A stretch of DNA of 45,912 nt, taken from NCBI GenBank assembly GCA_023415915.1, contig JAEZIZ010000002.1, positions 1 through 45,912 on the forward strand, read 5' to 3'. Under the pieces are notes generated by a model that made no database searches, was not told the origin of the DNA, and worked only from the letters and a program-made list of their open reading frames with translations. Position 1 is the first letter of the stretch. Each line of letters opens with the position of its first letter. Below are positions 24,788 through 33,163 of the stretch, piece after piece. A program made the translations under genes and the position numbers. The DNA is from Bacillota bacterium (lineage in GTDB: Bacteria; Bacillota; Clostridia; Christensenellales; SZUA-584).

Positions 24788-25846
24788 ATGAAAAAATTCG
24801 TATTATTCTTACTGGCGGGATTGATGGTGTTTGCCACTATGGCAGGCTGCGCAAGTCCGGCAGAGACAGAGCCCTCCAAGGCGCCGGAATCGCAAGCGCC
24901 GGCATCCGTAGCACCGTCTGAAGCGCCGGAATCGCAAGCACCGGCATCGCAAGCACCGGAAGCTAAATATCCCGGCGCTGTAGGAAAAAAAGCGACTTTG
25001 ATTCTCAAAGACCTGACTAACCCGGTCTGGATAGAAGCGGGCGAAGGCGCAAAAGCTGCCGCGGCTGAATTCGGAATGGACATCGAGGTAGTTGCTCCCG
25101 TTGAATCTAACAACAACGCAGAGCAGATTGCCCTCGTACAGCAGGTAATAGCGCAGAAAAAAGACATACTCGTTATGGTTCCTGCTGACTCAACCGGTAT
25201 CGTTCCGGCTATTGAAGAGATAAACGCCGCTGGTATTCCTGTAATCAACCTGAACACGAAGATAAACAACGAAAGCGGTACTGCAAACAGCGAGACGTTT
25301 GTCGTTGCGGACAACACGATATGCGCAACGCTCTGCGCTGAAGAACTTGTAAAACTTGCAGGTGAAGAAGGCGAAGCTATAATACTTGAAGGGCCGTCGG
25401 GCGGACAGGTCACAATAGACCTTTCCAACGGAGCGCAGGCTGTATTCAAAAAATACCCCGGAATAAAGGTAGTTGACATCCAGGACGCTAAATTCGACAG
25501 GTCCACGGGCTTCACAACGACCCAGAACCTTCTTCAGGCTCATCCCAATCTGAAGATAATATTCAGCTGCAACGACGAGATGGCTCTCGGCGCAGTGGAA
25601 GCTCTCAAAGAAGCCGGTAAGCTTGATCAGGTGGTAGTAGGCGGCATTGACGGAAACCAGGACGCTCTGGCTGCGATTAAAGAAGGCACGATGGAAGTTA
25701 CCGTTTACAAGAACTTCTGGCTGCAGGCATACACGGCTGTAGAAGCCGCTGCCAGACACCTTAACGGCGAGAAGCTTCCGGAGCTTATCCCGGTTGACTT
25801 GTCCGCTGTTACAAAAGCGAACGTTGACCAATTCATTAAAAAGTAG
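24788..25846 (+). CDS. Sugar ABC importer, substrate-binding lipoprotein
   Basis: A 352-residue binding protein. The signal peptide ends in a lipobox (FATMAGC, Cys 20). It is followed by a 40-residue low-complexity linker of repeated APESQAPAS-like units that tethers the protein to the membrane. The rest is a periplasmic_binding_4 (RbsB/RhaS-like) domain: LKDLTNPVWIEAGEGAKAA, PADSTGIVPAIEEINAAGIPVI, IFSCNDEMALGAVEALKEAG and VVGGIDGNQDALAAI. The ATG at 24788 is chosen for its GGAGGAAGG site. It is the last gene of the importer operon before a hairpin. Start of the domain near residue 63. Confidence 0.93.
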   Translation: MKKFVLFLLAGLMVFATMAGCASPAETEPSKAPESQAPASVAPSEAPESQAPASQAPEAKYPGAVGKKATLILKDLTNPVWIEAGEGAKAAAAEFGMDIEVVAPVESNNNAEQIALVQQVIAQKKDILVMVPADSTGIVPAIEEINAAGIPVINLNTKINNESGTANSETFVVADNTICATLCAEELVKLAGEEGEAIILEGPSGGQVTIDLSNGAQAVFKKYPGIKVVDIQDAKFDRSTGFTTTQNLLQAHPNLKIIFSCNDEMALGAVEALKEAGKLDQVVVGGIDGNQDALAAIKEGTMEVTVYKNFWLQAYTAVEAAARHLNGEKLPELIPVDLSAVTKANVDQFIKK

Positions 25847-25864
25847 GGGAACAGGGAAATTGCA

Positions 25865-25900
25865 GGGGCTGCCGCAAAAAGCGGCAGCCCCGCAATAATC
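25865..25900 (+). terminator. Hairpin after the binding-protein gene
   Basis: A perfect 11-base stem GGGGCTGCCGC / GCGGCAGCCCC with an AAAAA loop. The downstream sequence has few T residues, so it may be a partial terminator or an mRNA-stabilising hairpin that sets the binding protein apart from the kinase genes. Confidence 0.7.
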
Positions 25901-26056
25901 AGCGGGCTTTATTGCGTTAATCGTAAAAATTAAAATAAATTTACAGGTTGTTAAGCGTTCTTACGGTATTTTAAAAAACATTCATAAACCGAGCCTTGGC
26001 GCTGTTGCGCTTTTATACTATCGGGAACTGAAAAAAGTTAAGAGAGGATGCTTTCC

Positions 26057-27544
26057 ATGCAGGATAAGAAATACTTATTATTTGATTTTGGAGCAAGCCA
26101 CGGCAGGTGCATTCTTGCAAAATATAAGGACGGCGCATTTGCCATGGAAGAAATACACGAGTTTGAAAACAGGCCGGTCGTGTATGCCGGCTGCTTGTAT
26201 TGGGATATACTGCGCCTTGCGTCTGAGATAAAAATAGGCATGCAAAAAGCATTCGCCAGATATACGGACATCGTATCGGTGGGAATCGACACATGGGGGT
26301 GCGATTTTGGCTTTATAGACAGGGATGGAAAGCTTATTGCAAACCCGGTGAATTATCGGGACGAACTGCGCTACAAATATAAGCCGATACTCGATAAGAG
26401 ATTCGGAGAATATGAGCTGTTTAAACTGGGCGGCGTCAATACCAACACAATAATGGGATTATATCACCTTTACGGACTCAAATGCGAAAATGCCGCCGAG
26501 CTTGAGGTGGCCGATAAGTTTTTGATGATACCCGACCTTATGAACTACTATCTTACGGGCATAGCCGCAAATGAATATACGGACGCGACGATGAGCCTGA
26601 TGGTCGATCAGCATAAAAAAACATGGCAATGGGATATCATAAAACCTCTCGGCATTCCGCAAAGCTTATTCTCGGAAATCGTCATGCCGGGAAACATACT
26701 TGGCAGCCTGCAGAAATCCATATGCGACGAGTTTGAAGTAAAGCCGATACCTGTTATCAACGCGGCTTCCCACGATACGGCGAGCGCCATCGCGGGATTG
26801 CCCGTAAAAAACACGGGGGACGACTGGGCTTTTATCAGCCTAGGAACGTGGGCTATTTTCGGAGTTGAAACGGACGAACAGTATCTGACCGAAGAAGTGT
26901 TCAGATCGGGCTTCGCAAATCAGGGCGGATGCGAAGGCAAAACCAACTTTGTAAACCTGTTCACGGGGCTGTGGGTAATACAGCAGTGCTATGAGAGATG
27001 GTGCAAAGATAACGGCGAGAAGCTAGGCTGGGATTATATCGTAAAATGCGCCGAAGCCGCGCAGGGCGGAAAAGCGTTTATCAACCTCGACGCCGCTGAG
27101 TTCGCGCAGCCTAATCCTAATATGCCAAAGCAGATACAGGAATACTGCAAGGCGACCGGCCAGAGAGTGCCTGAAGGCTTAGGCGAGATAGCAAGGTGCG
27201 TATACGAGAGTCTTGTGCTTAAGTTCAAATACTGCTATAAGACTATAGAGAAATTTACCGGAAGAAGTATAGAGCTGCTGCATGTGGTAGGCGGCGGCAG
27301 CAAGAACAAGCTTCTTTGTCAATGGACGGCCGACGCGCTTAAAATTCCGGTTCTGGCCGGGCCTGCGGAAACAACGTCGGTGGGCAATCTGCTAATGCAG
27401 CTGAAGGCAACCGGAGAGATAAAAGACCTTTCCGAAGGCAGAGAGATATCGCGCAGATCGTTTGAGCCGGAGAAGTATGTCCCGAAAGATACTCAGATTT
27501 GGGAAGATTACTATTCACGTTATATGGCTAAGAGCGACAATTAA
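26057..27544 (+). CDS. rhaB: Rhamnulokinase-family sugar kinase
   Basis: A 495-residue FGGY-family kinase most like rhamnulokinase. It has the N-terminal phosphate loop (LLFDFGASHGR), GIDTWGCDFGF, NPVNYRDE, the adenine-side GTWAIFG and a C-terminal GGGSKNKLL. RhaB phosphorylates L-rhamnulose at O1. The GIDTWGxDFG and YRD signatures favour RhaB over xylulo- or glycerol kinases. The ATG at 26057 is preferred since GAGAGG lies ten bases upstream; an ATG at 26048 is too close to it. A TIM-barrel isomerase-like gene follows 11 bases later. No class II rhamnulose-1-phosphate aldolase gene is present in the window. Confidence 0.85.
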   Translation: MQDKKYLLFDFGASHGRCILAKYKDGAFAMEEIHEFENRPVVYAGCLYWDILRLASEIKIGMQKAFARYTDIVSVGIDTWGCDFGFIDRDGKLIANPVNYRDELRYKYKPILDKRFGEYELFKLGGVNTNTIMGLYHLYGLKCENAAELEVADKFLMIPDLMNYYLTGIAANEYTDATMSLMVDQHKKTWQWDIIKPLGIPQSLFSEIVMPGNILGSLQKSICDEFEVKPIPVINAASHDTASAIAGLPVKNTGDDWAFISLGTWAIFGVETDEQYLTEEVFRSGFANQGGCEGKTNFVNLFTGLWVIQQCYERWCKDNGEKLGWDYIVKCAEAAQGGKAFINLDAAEFAQPNPNMPKQIQEYCKATGQRVPEGLGEIARCVYESLVLKFKYCYKTIEKFTGRSIELLHVVGGGSKNKLLCQWTADALKIPVLAGPAETTSVGNLLMQLKATGEIKDLSEGREISRRSFEPEKYVPKDTQIWEDYYSRYMAKSDN

Positions 27545-27555
27545 AAGGGGAAGAC

Positions 27556-28713
27556 ATGAGCAAATCGAAATATCCTCGCATTCATCTTGCAGTAGACAAC
27601 TGTTTTGCAATAAAGCGGTGGGTAGAACCGCGCGACTGGATGCGTATTATAAAGGAACTGGGCGATATATCATTTATAGAAGCTAGCACGGATAATGAGA
27701 TAGACCCTGCGCACAACACAAAAGAGTACTGCGACGAATGGGTAAGCGAGGTCAAAAAGTGCGAAAAAGAGTACGGCTTAAAAGTAGTGAGCCTTTATTC
27801 AGGCTATGCAACATACCGTACTGTCGGTATAGCAAGCTTTTGCGAGAGCAAAAGGCAGGCGATGATAGACAGGTATTTCAAGCCGGTGGTAGATATAGCT
27901 CAAAAGCTGGGAGCGCAGGTGGGCAATACTCTTGGCGCGATAAGCGAGCCCGCGCTGCAGGATCCGTCGCTTTTTACCGAAACGGAAAAGCATCTTGAAA
28001 ACAGCCTCTGCCAGATGAGCGAATACGCGGCCGAACACGGTGTAACGTTCGGCTATGAACAGATGTATACGCCCACGCAGGGTATGTGGACAATAGACGA
28101 GTGCGAAAAGCGGATGCGCAGCATTTACGCAAGAACTGGCTGCCCCATGTATATTACGATAGATACCGCCCATCAGGCGGGGCAGCTGTACTATTTGAAA
28201 CCTACTCTGAGTAACATAAGGGAGATGCTGCGCACGGGGGATATGAGCAGCTTCAGACTGCCCGATGCTATAAAGCATGGAATAAAAAGCGCAAAACAGC
28301 CGGACGAGATTTACGAGGAGCTGTCTAAATACGATTACTGGTTCGCTCAGCCTAAAGACGCGGATGTGTTTGAATGGTTTTCAAGCCTTGGCTGCTATTC
28401 GCCTTTAGTACACCTGCAGCAAACGGATGGTACGTATTCGTCCCACAGGCCTTTTACAGCGCAATACAATGACACGGGCATCATCAAACCCCGGGATGTA
28501 TTTGAAGCCATTGCGATATCTTATGAAGATACTGAAAAAGAGGGCATGCCGCCGAGAGTGTCTGACATCTACCTTGCTTTTGAGCTGTTTTTCAGCATAA
28601 CCGATTCGACGGACAAGATAATAAGGGATATGAAAGACTCCATAGCTTTCTGGAGGAAGTATCTTCCGCGGGATGGAATGACGCTTGACGAGCTTTTGGG
28701 CTGTTCCACCTGA
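27556..28713 (+). CDS. TIM-barrel sugar isomerase-like protein
   Basis: A 385-residue protein of the xylose-isomerase-like TIM-barrel superfamily. Likely ligands are in FIEASTDNE, FGYEQMYTP (Glu), ITIDTAHQAGQ (Asp, His), SPLVHLQQTDG (His, Asp) and a late region with LAFELFFS (Glu). It is cotranscribed with the kinase (AAAGGGG, 11-base gap). It may convert the imported aldose to the ketose that the kinase phosphorylates, or act as an epimerase. It is not a classical RhaA or RhaI by what can be seen. The stop codon lies inside the first arm of the operon terminator. Confidence 0.75.
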   Translation: MSKSKYPRIHLAVDNCFAIKRWVEPRDWMRIIKELGDISFIEASTDNEIDPAHNTKEYCDEWVSEVKKCEKEYGLKVVSLYSGYATYRTVGIASFCESKRQAMIDRYFKPVVDIAQKLGAQVGNTLGAISEPALQDPSLFTETEKHLENSLCQMSEYAAEHGVTFGYEQMYTPTQGMWTIDECEKRMRSIYARTGCPMYITIDTAHQAGQLYYLKPTLSNIREMLRTGDMSSFRLPDAIKHGIKSAKQPDEIYEELSKYDYWFAQPKDADVFEWFSSLGCYSPLVHLQQTDGTYSSHRPFTAQYNDTGIIKPRDVFEAIAISYEDTEKEGMPPRVSDIYLAFELFFSITDSTDKIIRDMKDSIAFWRKYLPRDGMTLDELLGCST

Positions 28714-28797
28714 AATAATTATCTGACTTGTCAGCTTAATTATATAAAAATGCAAAATCCAATGACACTTTTTCAGGTGGAACGCCCGTTTTTTTAT
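28703..28797 (+). terminator. Large terminator whose stem includes the stop codon
   Basis: GTTCCACCTGAAA (28703-28715, containing the TGA stop) pairs perfectly with TTTCAGGTGGAAC (28771-28783), followed by GCCCG and seven T. The 55-base loop can itself fold (CTGACTTGTCAG). It ends the kinase/isomerase operon. Confidence 0.75.
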
Positions 28798-28959
28798 TGA
28801 GGCATGGTCTTTTTGACTATTCTTAAACCCTAAAATAATGCTTTAAAAGTAGTCGCTTCAATTCGTGATAAAATTTTTTTCAATAGGCAGGAATTTTTGC
28901 ACCGGATGTCGAATATGCAATATAGACCTGCAAATATTTTTCCCATGGAATGAAAAAGT

Positions 28960-29946
28960 TTGGAAAACGTGATGGAAAACGCGACGATAAGCGAGATAAA
29001 CACGATAATACGAATAGCTAAAAAATACTATGAGCTAGGCATGTCCCAGGAGCAGATAGCCGCGGATGAAGAAACGTCCATATCCACCGTATCGCGCAAC
29101 ATTAAAAAAGCGGAGACTCTGGGCTATGTTAAGCATGAAATAATTTATCCTGTACGGTCTCTTGAGTTGCAGGAAGAGCTATTGAAAAAGCACTTCGATA
29201 TCGAGCATGTATTCGTTGCGCCGTGTTATGTTGATAACGCAAGCATATGCATGACCGACACGTGCAAGATGCTGGCTGAGGATTTAAGCAGGATAGTATC
29301 CGACAACGATATAATAAGCGTTTCATGGGGCAGGACAATAGAACACCTTTCTTCGCTGCTGGTGCCGCCGGCAACGAGGAAAAAAGATATAAAGATAGTG
29401 CAGCTTAACGGCTCTATCGCCACCAGCGTATTGTCTACAAAAACGGCGGGACTGCTTGAAAAGTTTACTCAGGTCTATTCGGGCGTGGGGTACATGATAG
29501 CCGCACCGGCGTTTGTGGACGATGAAAGAATTGCAAACGAAATAAAGAGGGATTCGCGTATAAGGCTGGTGCTTGAGCTGGCAAGAGAGGCTAACATAGC
29601 CGTTTTCAGCATAGGGCAGACGTCGGAGAATTCTGTGCTGGTCGAGCGCGCTACGCTTACGGTGGAAAACATAAAGGCGCTGCGCGACGCCGGGGCAGTA
29701 GGCGATATATGCACAAGGTTTTTTGACATAAGAGGCGACCTGGTGGACAACGGCTACAACGCGAGGACAATAGGCATAGAGCTTCATGAGCTCAAGAAAA
29801 AGAAGTACAGGATTGGAATAGCTGTGGGAGCAGAGAAGGCGGACGCAATAATTGGGGCATTGAGAGGCGGTTATCTTACGTCGCTATATACGGACGAGAT
29901 TACTGCGCAAAACGTACTGAAACGGTGCGAAGAGTACAATCTGTAA
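28960..29946 (+). CDS. SorC/DeoR-type transcriptional regulator
   Basis: About 324-328 residues; the ATG at 28972 or TTG at 28960 may be the start. The N-terminal HTH is IAKKYYELGMSQEQIAADE followed by STVSRNIKKAETLGYVKHE. The C-terminal domain is the sugar-binding SorC type (VSWGRTIEHLSSLL, VQLNGSIA, DICTRFFDIRGDLVDN, GIAVGAEKADAIIGALRGG). Known members bind phosphorylated sugars; B. subtilis DeoR, of this family, binds deoxyribose-5-phosphate and controls a deoC operon. Its place directly before deoC and the BMC genes makes it the likely regulator of that operon, with a sugar phosphate as inducer. Confidence 0.88.
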   Translation: MENVMENATISEINTIIRIAKKYYELGMSQEQIAADEETSISTVSRNIKKAETLGYVKHEIIYPVRSLELQEELLKKHFDIEHVFVAPCYVDNASICMTDTCKMLAEDLSRIVSDNDIISVSWGRTIEHLSSLLVPPATRKKDIKIVQLNGSIATSVLSTKTAGLLEKFTQVYSGVGYMIAAPAFVDDERIANEIKRDSRIRLVLELAREANIAVFSIGQTSENSVLVERATLTVENIKALRDAGAVGDICTRFFDIRGDLVDNGYNARTIGIELHELKKKKYRIGIAVGAEKADAIIGALRGGYLTSLYTDEITAQNVLKRCEEYNL

Positions 29947-29964
29947 GATATTATGGGTTAAAAC

Positions 29965-30082
29965 CGGGGTTCCCAGTAAGACGTAAGGCTTACTGGGGTG
30001 CAAATCGGGGTCCCCAGTAAGACGCAAGGCTTACTGGGGTGCAAATCGGGGTCCCCGGCAAGGCGCAAGCCTTGTTGGGGTG
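29965..30082 (+). repeat. Three tandem 41-base hairpin repeats before the BMC operon
   Basis: Units at 29965-30005, 30006-30046 and 30047-30082 each start with CGGGGT and hold a perfect or near-perfect stem. Units 1-2 have CCCAGTAAG / CTTACTGGG; unit 3 has CCCCGGCAAGG / CCTTGTTGGGG, where two changed positions still pair as G:U. The stem is kept while its sequence changes, which points to function as RNA. A related hairpin is at 43091-43118. Possible roles are an attenuator, an mRNA-stability element or a REP-like repeat. Confidence 0.85.
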
Positions 30083-30111
30083 ATTATGAAAGCTATTTGG
30101 AGGGAGATACA

Positions 30112-30939
30112 ATGGACATAAACGAACTGATCAAAAAAGTAACTGAAGAAGTCTGCGCACAGTTAAGCGGCAGGCCGCAACCAACGGCTGATGCAGGCGA
30201 TTATACGCCCGCGGCGCTTGCAAAGTATATCGACCACACGCTTTTAAAGCCCGAGGCGTCCGAGGAAGACGTGCGCAAGGTATGCGACGAAGCTAAAAAG
30301 TACAACTTCGCGAGCGTATGCGTAAACCCGAGCCATATAAAGTTTGTAGCCGAACAGCTTTCGGGCAGCGGAGTAGCGCCCTGTGTGGTAATAGGCTTCC
30401 CACTCGGAGCAACTACGCCCGAAGTGAAAGCGGAAGAAACGCAGACGGTGCTGCTGCTGGGCGCTAAGGAAGTTGATATGGTAGTAAACATAGGCGCTAT
30501 CAAATCAAACAACTGGCAGCTTGTAAGAAGGGACATAGAAGCGGTAGTAGAGGCGGCAAAAGGCAGAGCGCTTGTAAAAGTCATAATAGAGACGTGCCTG
30601 CTTACCGACGAGGAGAAGGTAAAGGTATGCACTATAGCCAAGATGGCGGGCGCTGATTTTGTAAAGACGTCCACGGGCTTCTCTAAAGGCGGAGCGACAA
30701 AGGAAGACGTAGCGCTTATGCGCCAGACGGTGGGGCCGCATATGGGAGTCAAGGCTTCCGGCGGCGTTCGCGATTACGAAACGGCGGTAGCGATGATAAA
30801 GGCCGGAGCGACGAGGCTGGGGACAAGCTCGGGCGTGGCCATAGTATCGGGAGGCGGCAAGGCATGCGTAAAATGCGGGCAGTGCGCCACCGGAAACTGC
30901 CCTGCCGGCAATGTAGCGGTCATTAAGGATACATATTGA
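30112..30939 (+). CDS. deoC: Deoxyribose-phosphate aldolase (DeoC), BMC cargo with Cys-rich tail
   Basis: A 275-residue class I aldolase; DeoC splits 2-deoxyribose-5-phosphate to acetaldehyde and glyceraldehyde-3-phosphate. Residues 3-19 (INELIKKVTEEVCAQLS) form an amphipathic helix typical of BMC encapsulation peptides, joined by a linker to the barrel at ~32. Catalytic features are intact: YIDHTLLKP, D122 (EVDMVVN), VKVIIET, the Schiff-base K185 in FVKTSTG, K214 in VKASGGVR, and the phosphate loop GTSSG. Unusually, residues 251-264 add ACVKCGQCATGNCP, a C-x2-C-x2-C-x4-C-P motif that could bind Fe-S or zinc. The ATG at 30112 follows TTGGAGGGAG. It is the first gene of the BMC operon. Confidence 0.93.
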   Translation: MDINELIKKVTEEVCAQLSGRPQPTADAGDYTPAALAKYIDHTLLKPEASEEDVRKVCDEAKKYNFASVCVNPSHIKFVAEQLSGSGVAPCVVIGFPLGATTPEVKAEETQTVLLLGAKEVDMVVNIGAIKSNNWQLVRRDIEAVVEAAKGRALVKVIIETCLLTDEEKVKVCTIAKMAGADFVKTSTGFSKGGATKEDVALMRQTVGPHMGVKASGGVRDYETAVAMIKAGATRLGTSSGVAIVSGGGKACVKCGQCATGNCPAGNVAVIKDTY

Positions 30940-30966
30940 TTGTACATAATTTAAGGAGTTTTTAAT

Positions 30967-32025
30967 ATGAGCAGCATGATGAAAGCAGTAAGAATGTATG
31001 CGCCGAGGGACTTAAGACTGGAGCAGGTTCCTATTCCCGAAATCAGGGAGAACGAGGTGCTTATAAAGGTGATGGCGGTAGGCGTATGCGGTTCGGATAT
31101 ACCGCGCATCAACCAGTACGGCGCGTATATAGCGCCCATAACGCCGGGCCATGAGTTTGCGGGACAGATAGTAAAGACGGGCTCAAAAGTCAAGGACTAT
31201 AAGGACGGCGACCGCGTTACCGTAGCGCCGCTTATGCCGTGCTTTAAGTGCGAGTATTGCAATCAGGGAAATTATTCGCTATGTGTTGATTATAACTATT
31301 TCGGCTCACGCTGCGACGGAGCTTTCGCGCAGTATGTTGCAGTTCCCGAAATCAACCTTGTCCGCATAGCCGACAACGTCACATATGAAGCGGCGGCTAC
31401 TACAGACCCTCTTGCGAACGCGCTGCATGTTATAAAGCGCGGCGGTTTCAAAGCCGGCGACAAGGTATGCGTAGTGGGCACGGGGCCTATCGGGCTTTAC
31501 GCGCTTCAATACATGAAAGCGAAAGGCGCGTCAAAGGTGGTAGCGGTCGACGTTTCGGAAGAAAAGCTAAAAGTCGCTATTAACTGCGGCGCGGACGTGG
31601 CAATAGACGGAACCGCCGACGACGTGGTCGAACAGATAATAAAGGCAACGGACGGCGGAGCAGACCTTTGCATAGACGCTTCCGGATTCCCTCCGGCACA
31701 GCACAACGCGATAATGGCTACCGGAAGGCACGGCAGGATGGTGTTTTTGGGCATCTCACACAAGCCGCTTGAATTGTCCGAGAAATGCGTCGACCTGATA
31801 ATGAGATATGAGAAGCAAGTAATAGGATCGTGGAACTCGTTCTCCAAGCCGTTCCCGGGCTGGGAATGGACGCACGGAGCGGAAAGCCTTGCGGACGGAA
31901 CGATAGACGCCGAGAAGATAATAACGCACAAGCTTCGCCTTGAAGACGTTCCGGGCATATTTGACAAGATATATAAGAAGGAACTATTCTTCAACAAGAT
32001 ATTGTTCCTGCCCTGGGCTGAATGA
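30967..32025 (+). CDS. Zinc-dependent dehydrogenase, galactitol-1-phosphate dehydrogenase-like
   Basis: A 352-residue MDR enzyme. Catalytic zinc: GVCGSDIP and GHEFAGQIV; structural zinc lobe: CFKCEYCNQGNYSLC; NAD site: VVGTGPIGLYALQ. The C-terminal IGSWNSFSKPFPGWEW is a hallmark of GatD-type enzymes, which oxidise galactitol-1-phosphate. This suggests a polyol- or sugar-phosphate substrate, or alternatively an alcohol dehydrogenase that recycles NADH for the BMC. No N-terminal encapsulation helix is present. AAGGAG precedes the start, 27 bases after deoC. Confidence 0.85.
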   Translation: MSSMMKAVRMYAPRDLRLEQVPIPEIRENEVLIKVMAVGVCGSDIPRINQYGAYIAPITPGHEFAGQIVKTGSKVKDYKDGDRVTVAPLMPCFKCEYCNQGNYSLCVDYNYFGSRCDGAFAQYVAVPEINLVRIADNVTYEAAATTDPLANALHVIKRGGFKAGDKVCVVGTGPIGLYALQYMKAKGASKVVAVDVSEEKLKVAINCGADVAIDGTADDVVEQIIKATDGGADLCIDASGFPPAQHNAIMATGRHGRMVFLGISHKPLELSEKCVDLIMRYEKQVIGSWNSFSKPFPGWEWTHGAESLADGTIDAEKIITHKLRLEDVPGIFDKIYKKELFFNKILFLPWAE

Positions 32026-32044
32026 AAAGGAGCGGGGGAGAAAT

Positions 32045-33076
32045 ATGAAAGCTTTTGTATATCACGGAGAAAAGAAGTTCTCTATAGATGAAATAGAAAA
32101 GCCTGTGGCCAAAGCGGGCGAGGCCGTCGCAAAGGTGCTGTGCGCGTCCATATGCGGCACAGACCTGCGCACCTATAGATTTGGCAGCACAAAGCTTAAA
32201 CCTCCCGTAACTATCGGACATGAAGGGTGTTACGAGATAGTGGAAGCAGGCGAAGGAACAGGCCTAAAGCCGGGCGAGCGATATACTATGGCGCCCGCTA
32301 TAGGCTGCGGAGTGTGTAAAAACTGCAAACGTGGCCGCACGAATATGTGCATCAGCCTTGAAACTATAGGATACCAGTATGCGGGCACGTTCTCGGAATA
32401 CATAAAGATACCAAAAAAGGCTATAGAGCGGGGGCACGTAATTAAGGCGCCGCAAGGGTTGCCGCCCGAGGTGGCCAGCGTCGCCGAACCGGTCGCATGC
32501 GCTATAAACGCCCAGAGTTTCCTGAATATAGAGAAGGGCGAAAACGTTTTAATATACGGCGCGGGGTATTTGGGATGCATACATGCAGAACTTGCCTTGA
32601 TGAAAGGCGCCGGAAAGGTTATAATAGGCGAGGTATCCGAAAAGCGGCGCGCCAACGCGCGCAGGCTGGTGCCTAACATACACGTAATCGACACAAAAGA
32701 CGCGGGTTATGCAGAACTCGTAAAGAACATTGTGGGCGCCGACGGAGTGGACGTCGTTATAACAGCATGCCCAGCGGGAATAACGCATAAGCAGGGAGCG
32801 GAGCTTTTAAGCAACAACGGGCGCATGAGCCTGTTCGGGGGGCTTCCGGGCGAGAACAACTATCATATAGACAGCAACATGATTCATTATAAAGAGCTGG
32901 GCGTATTCGGGGCGCACGCATCTACGGTCAAGCAGAACAAAGAAGCACTCGAACTTATAGCAAGCGGCAGGCTTAATGTTGAAAAATATATCACAAAGTT
33001 TGCTTTCGACGACATCACAAAGGCGTTTGAGAGCCTTATAAACGAGGACGCCGAAAAAGCGGTGCTTATTCCGTAA
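32045..33076 (+). CDS. Second zinc-dependent dehydrogenase of the BMC operon
   Basis: A 343-residue MDR protein with catalytic zinc motifs ASICGTDLRTYRFG and GHEGCYEIVEAG, a structural zinc lobe CGVCKNCKRGRTNMC, and NAD motif IYGAGYLGCIHAEL. Closest in style to sorbitol/L-sorbose-phosphate dehydrogenases. The ATG at 32045 has GGAGCGGGGGAG ahead; the frame opens earlier inside the previous gene but without support. It follows the GatD-like gene by 19 bases. Two dehydrogenases side by side suggest a two-step oxidation/reduction of a polyol or sugar phosphate feeding the aldolase. It lacks an encapsulation helix. Confidence 0.82.
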   Translation: MKAFVYHGEKKFSIDEIEKPVAKAGEAVAKVLCASICGTDLRTYRFGSTKLKPPVTIGHEGCYEIVEAGEGTGLKPGERYTMAPAIGCGVCKNCKRGRTNMCISLETIGYQYAGTFSEYIKIPKKAIERGHVIKAPQGLPPEVASVAEPVACAINAQSFLNIEKGENVLIYGAGYLGCIHAELALMKGAGKVIIGEVSEKRRANARRLVPNIHVIDTKDAGYAELVKNIVGADGVDVVITACPAGITHKQGAELLSNNGRMSLFGGLPGENNYHIDSNMIHYKELGVFGAHASTVKQNKEALELIASGRLNVEKYITKFAFDDITKAFESLINEDAEKAVLIP

Positions 33077-33163
33077 TACGCGGCGTAAAAGATAAGTTCT
33101 CCAAAAGGACGATTTATTGGAGGACACTGACACGTAAAACGAAATTTCAAAAGGAGAATTAAA

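Noticed and set aside
24860..24965. Tandem DNA repeat
   Set aside because: The repetition is explained by the coding of the Ala/Pro/Ser/Glu linker of the binding lipoprotein.
29965..30082. CRISPR array
   Set aside because: The 41-base units are directly adjacent with no unique spacers, each unit is itself a hairpin, and no cas genes are present.
30967..32025. Naming the gene gatD
   Set aside because: The tail is GatD-like, but no galactitol PTS or tagatose-phosphate aldolase is nearby, so a firm symbol would overstate the evidence.
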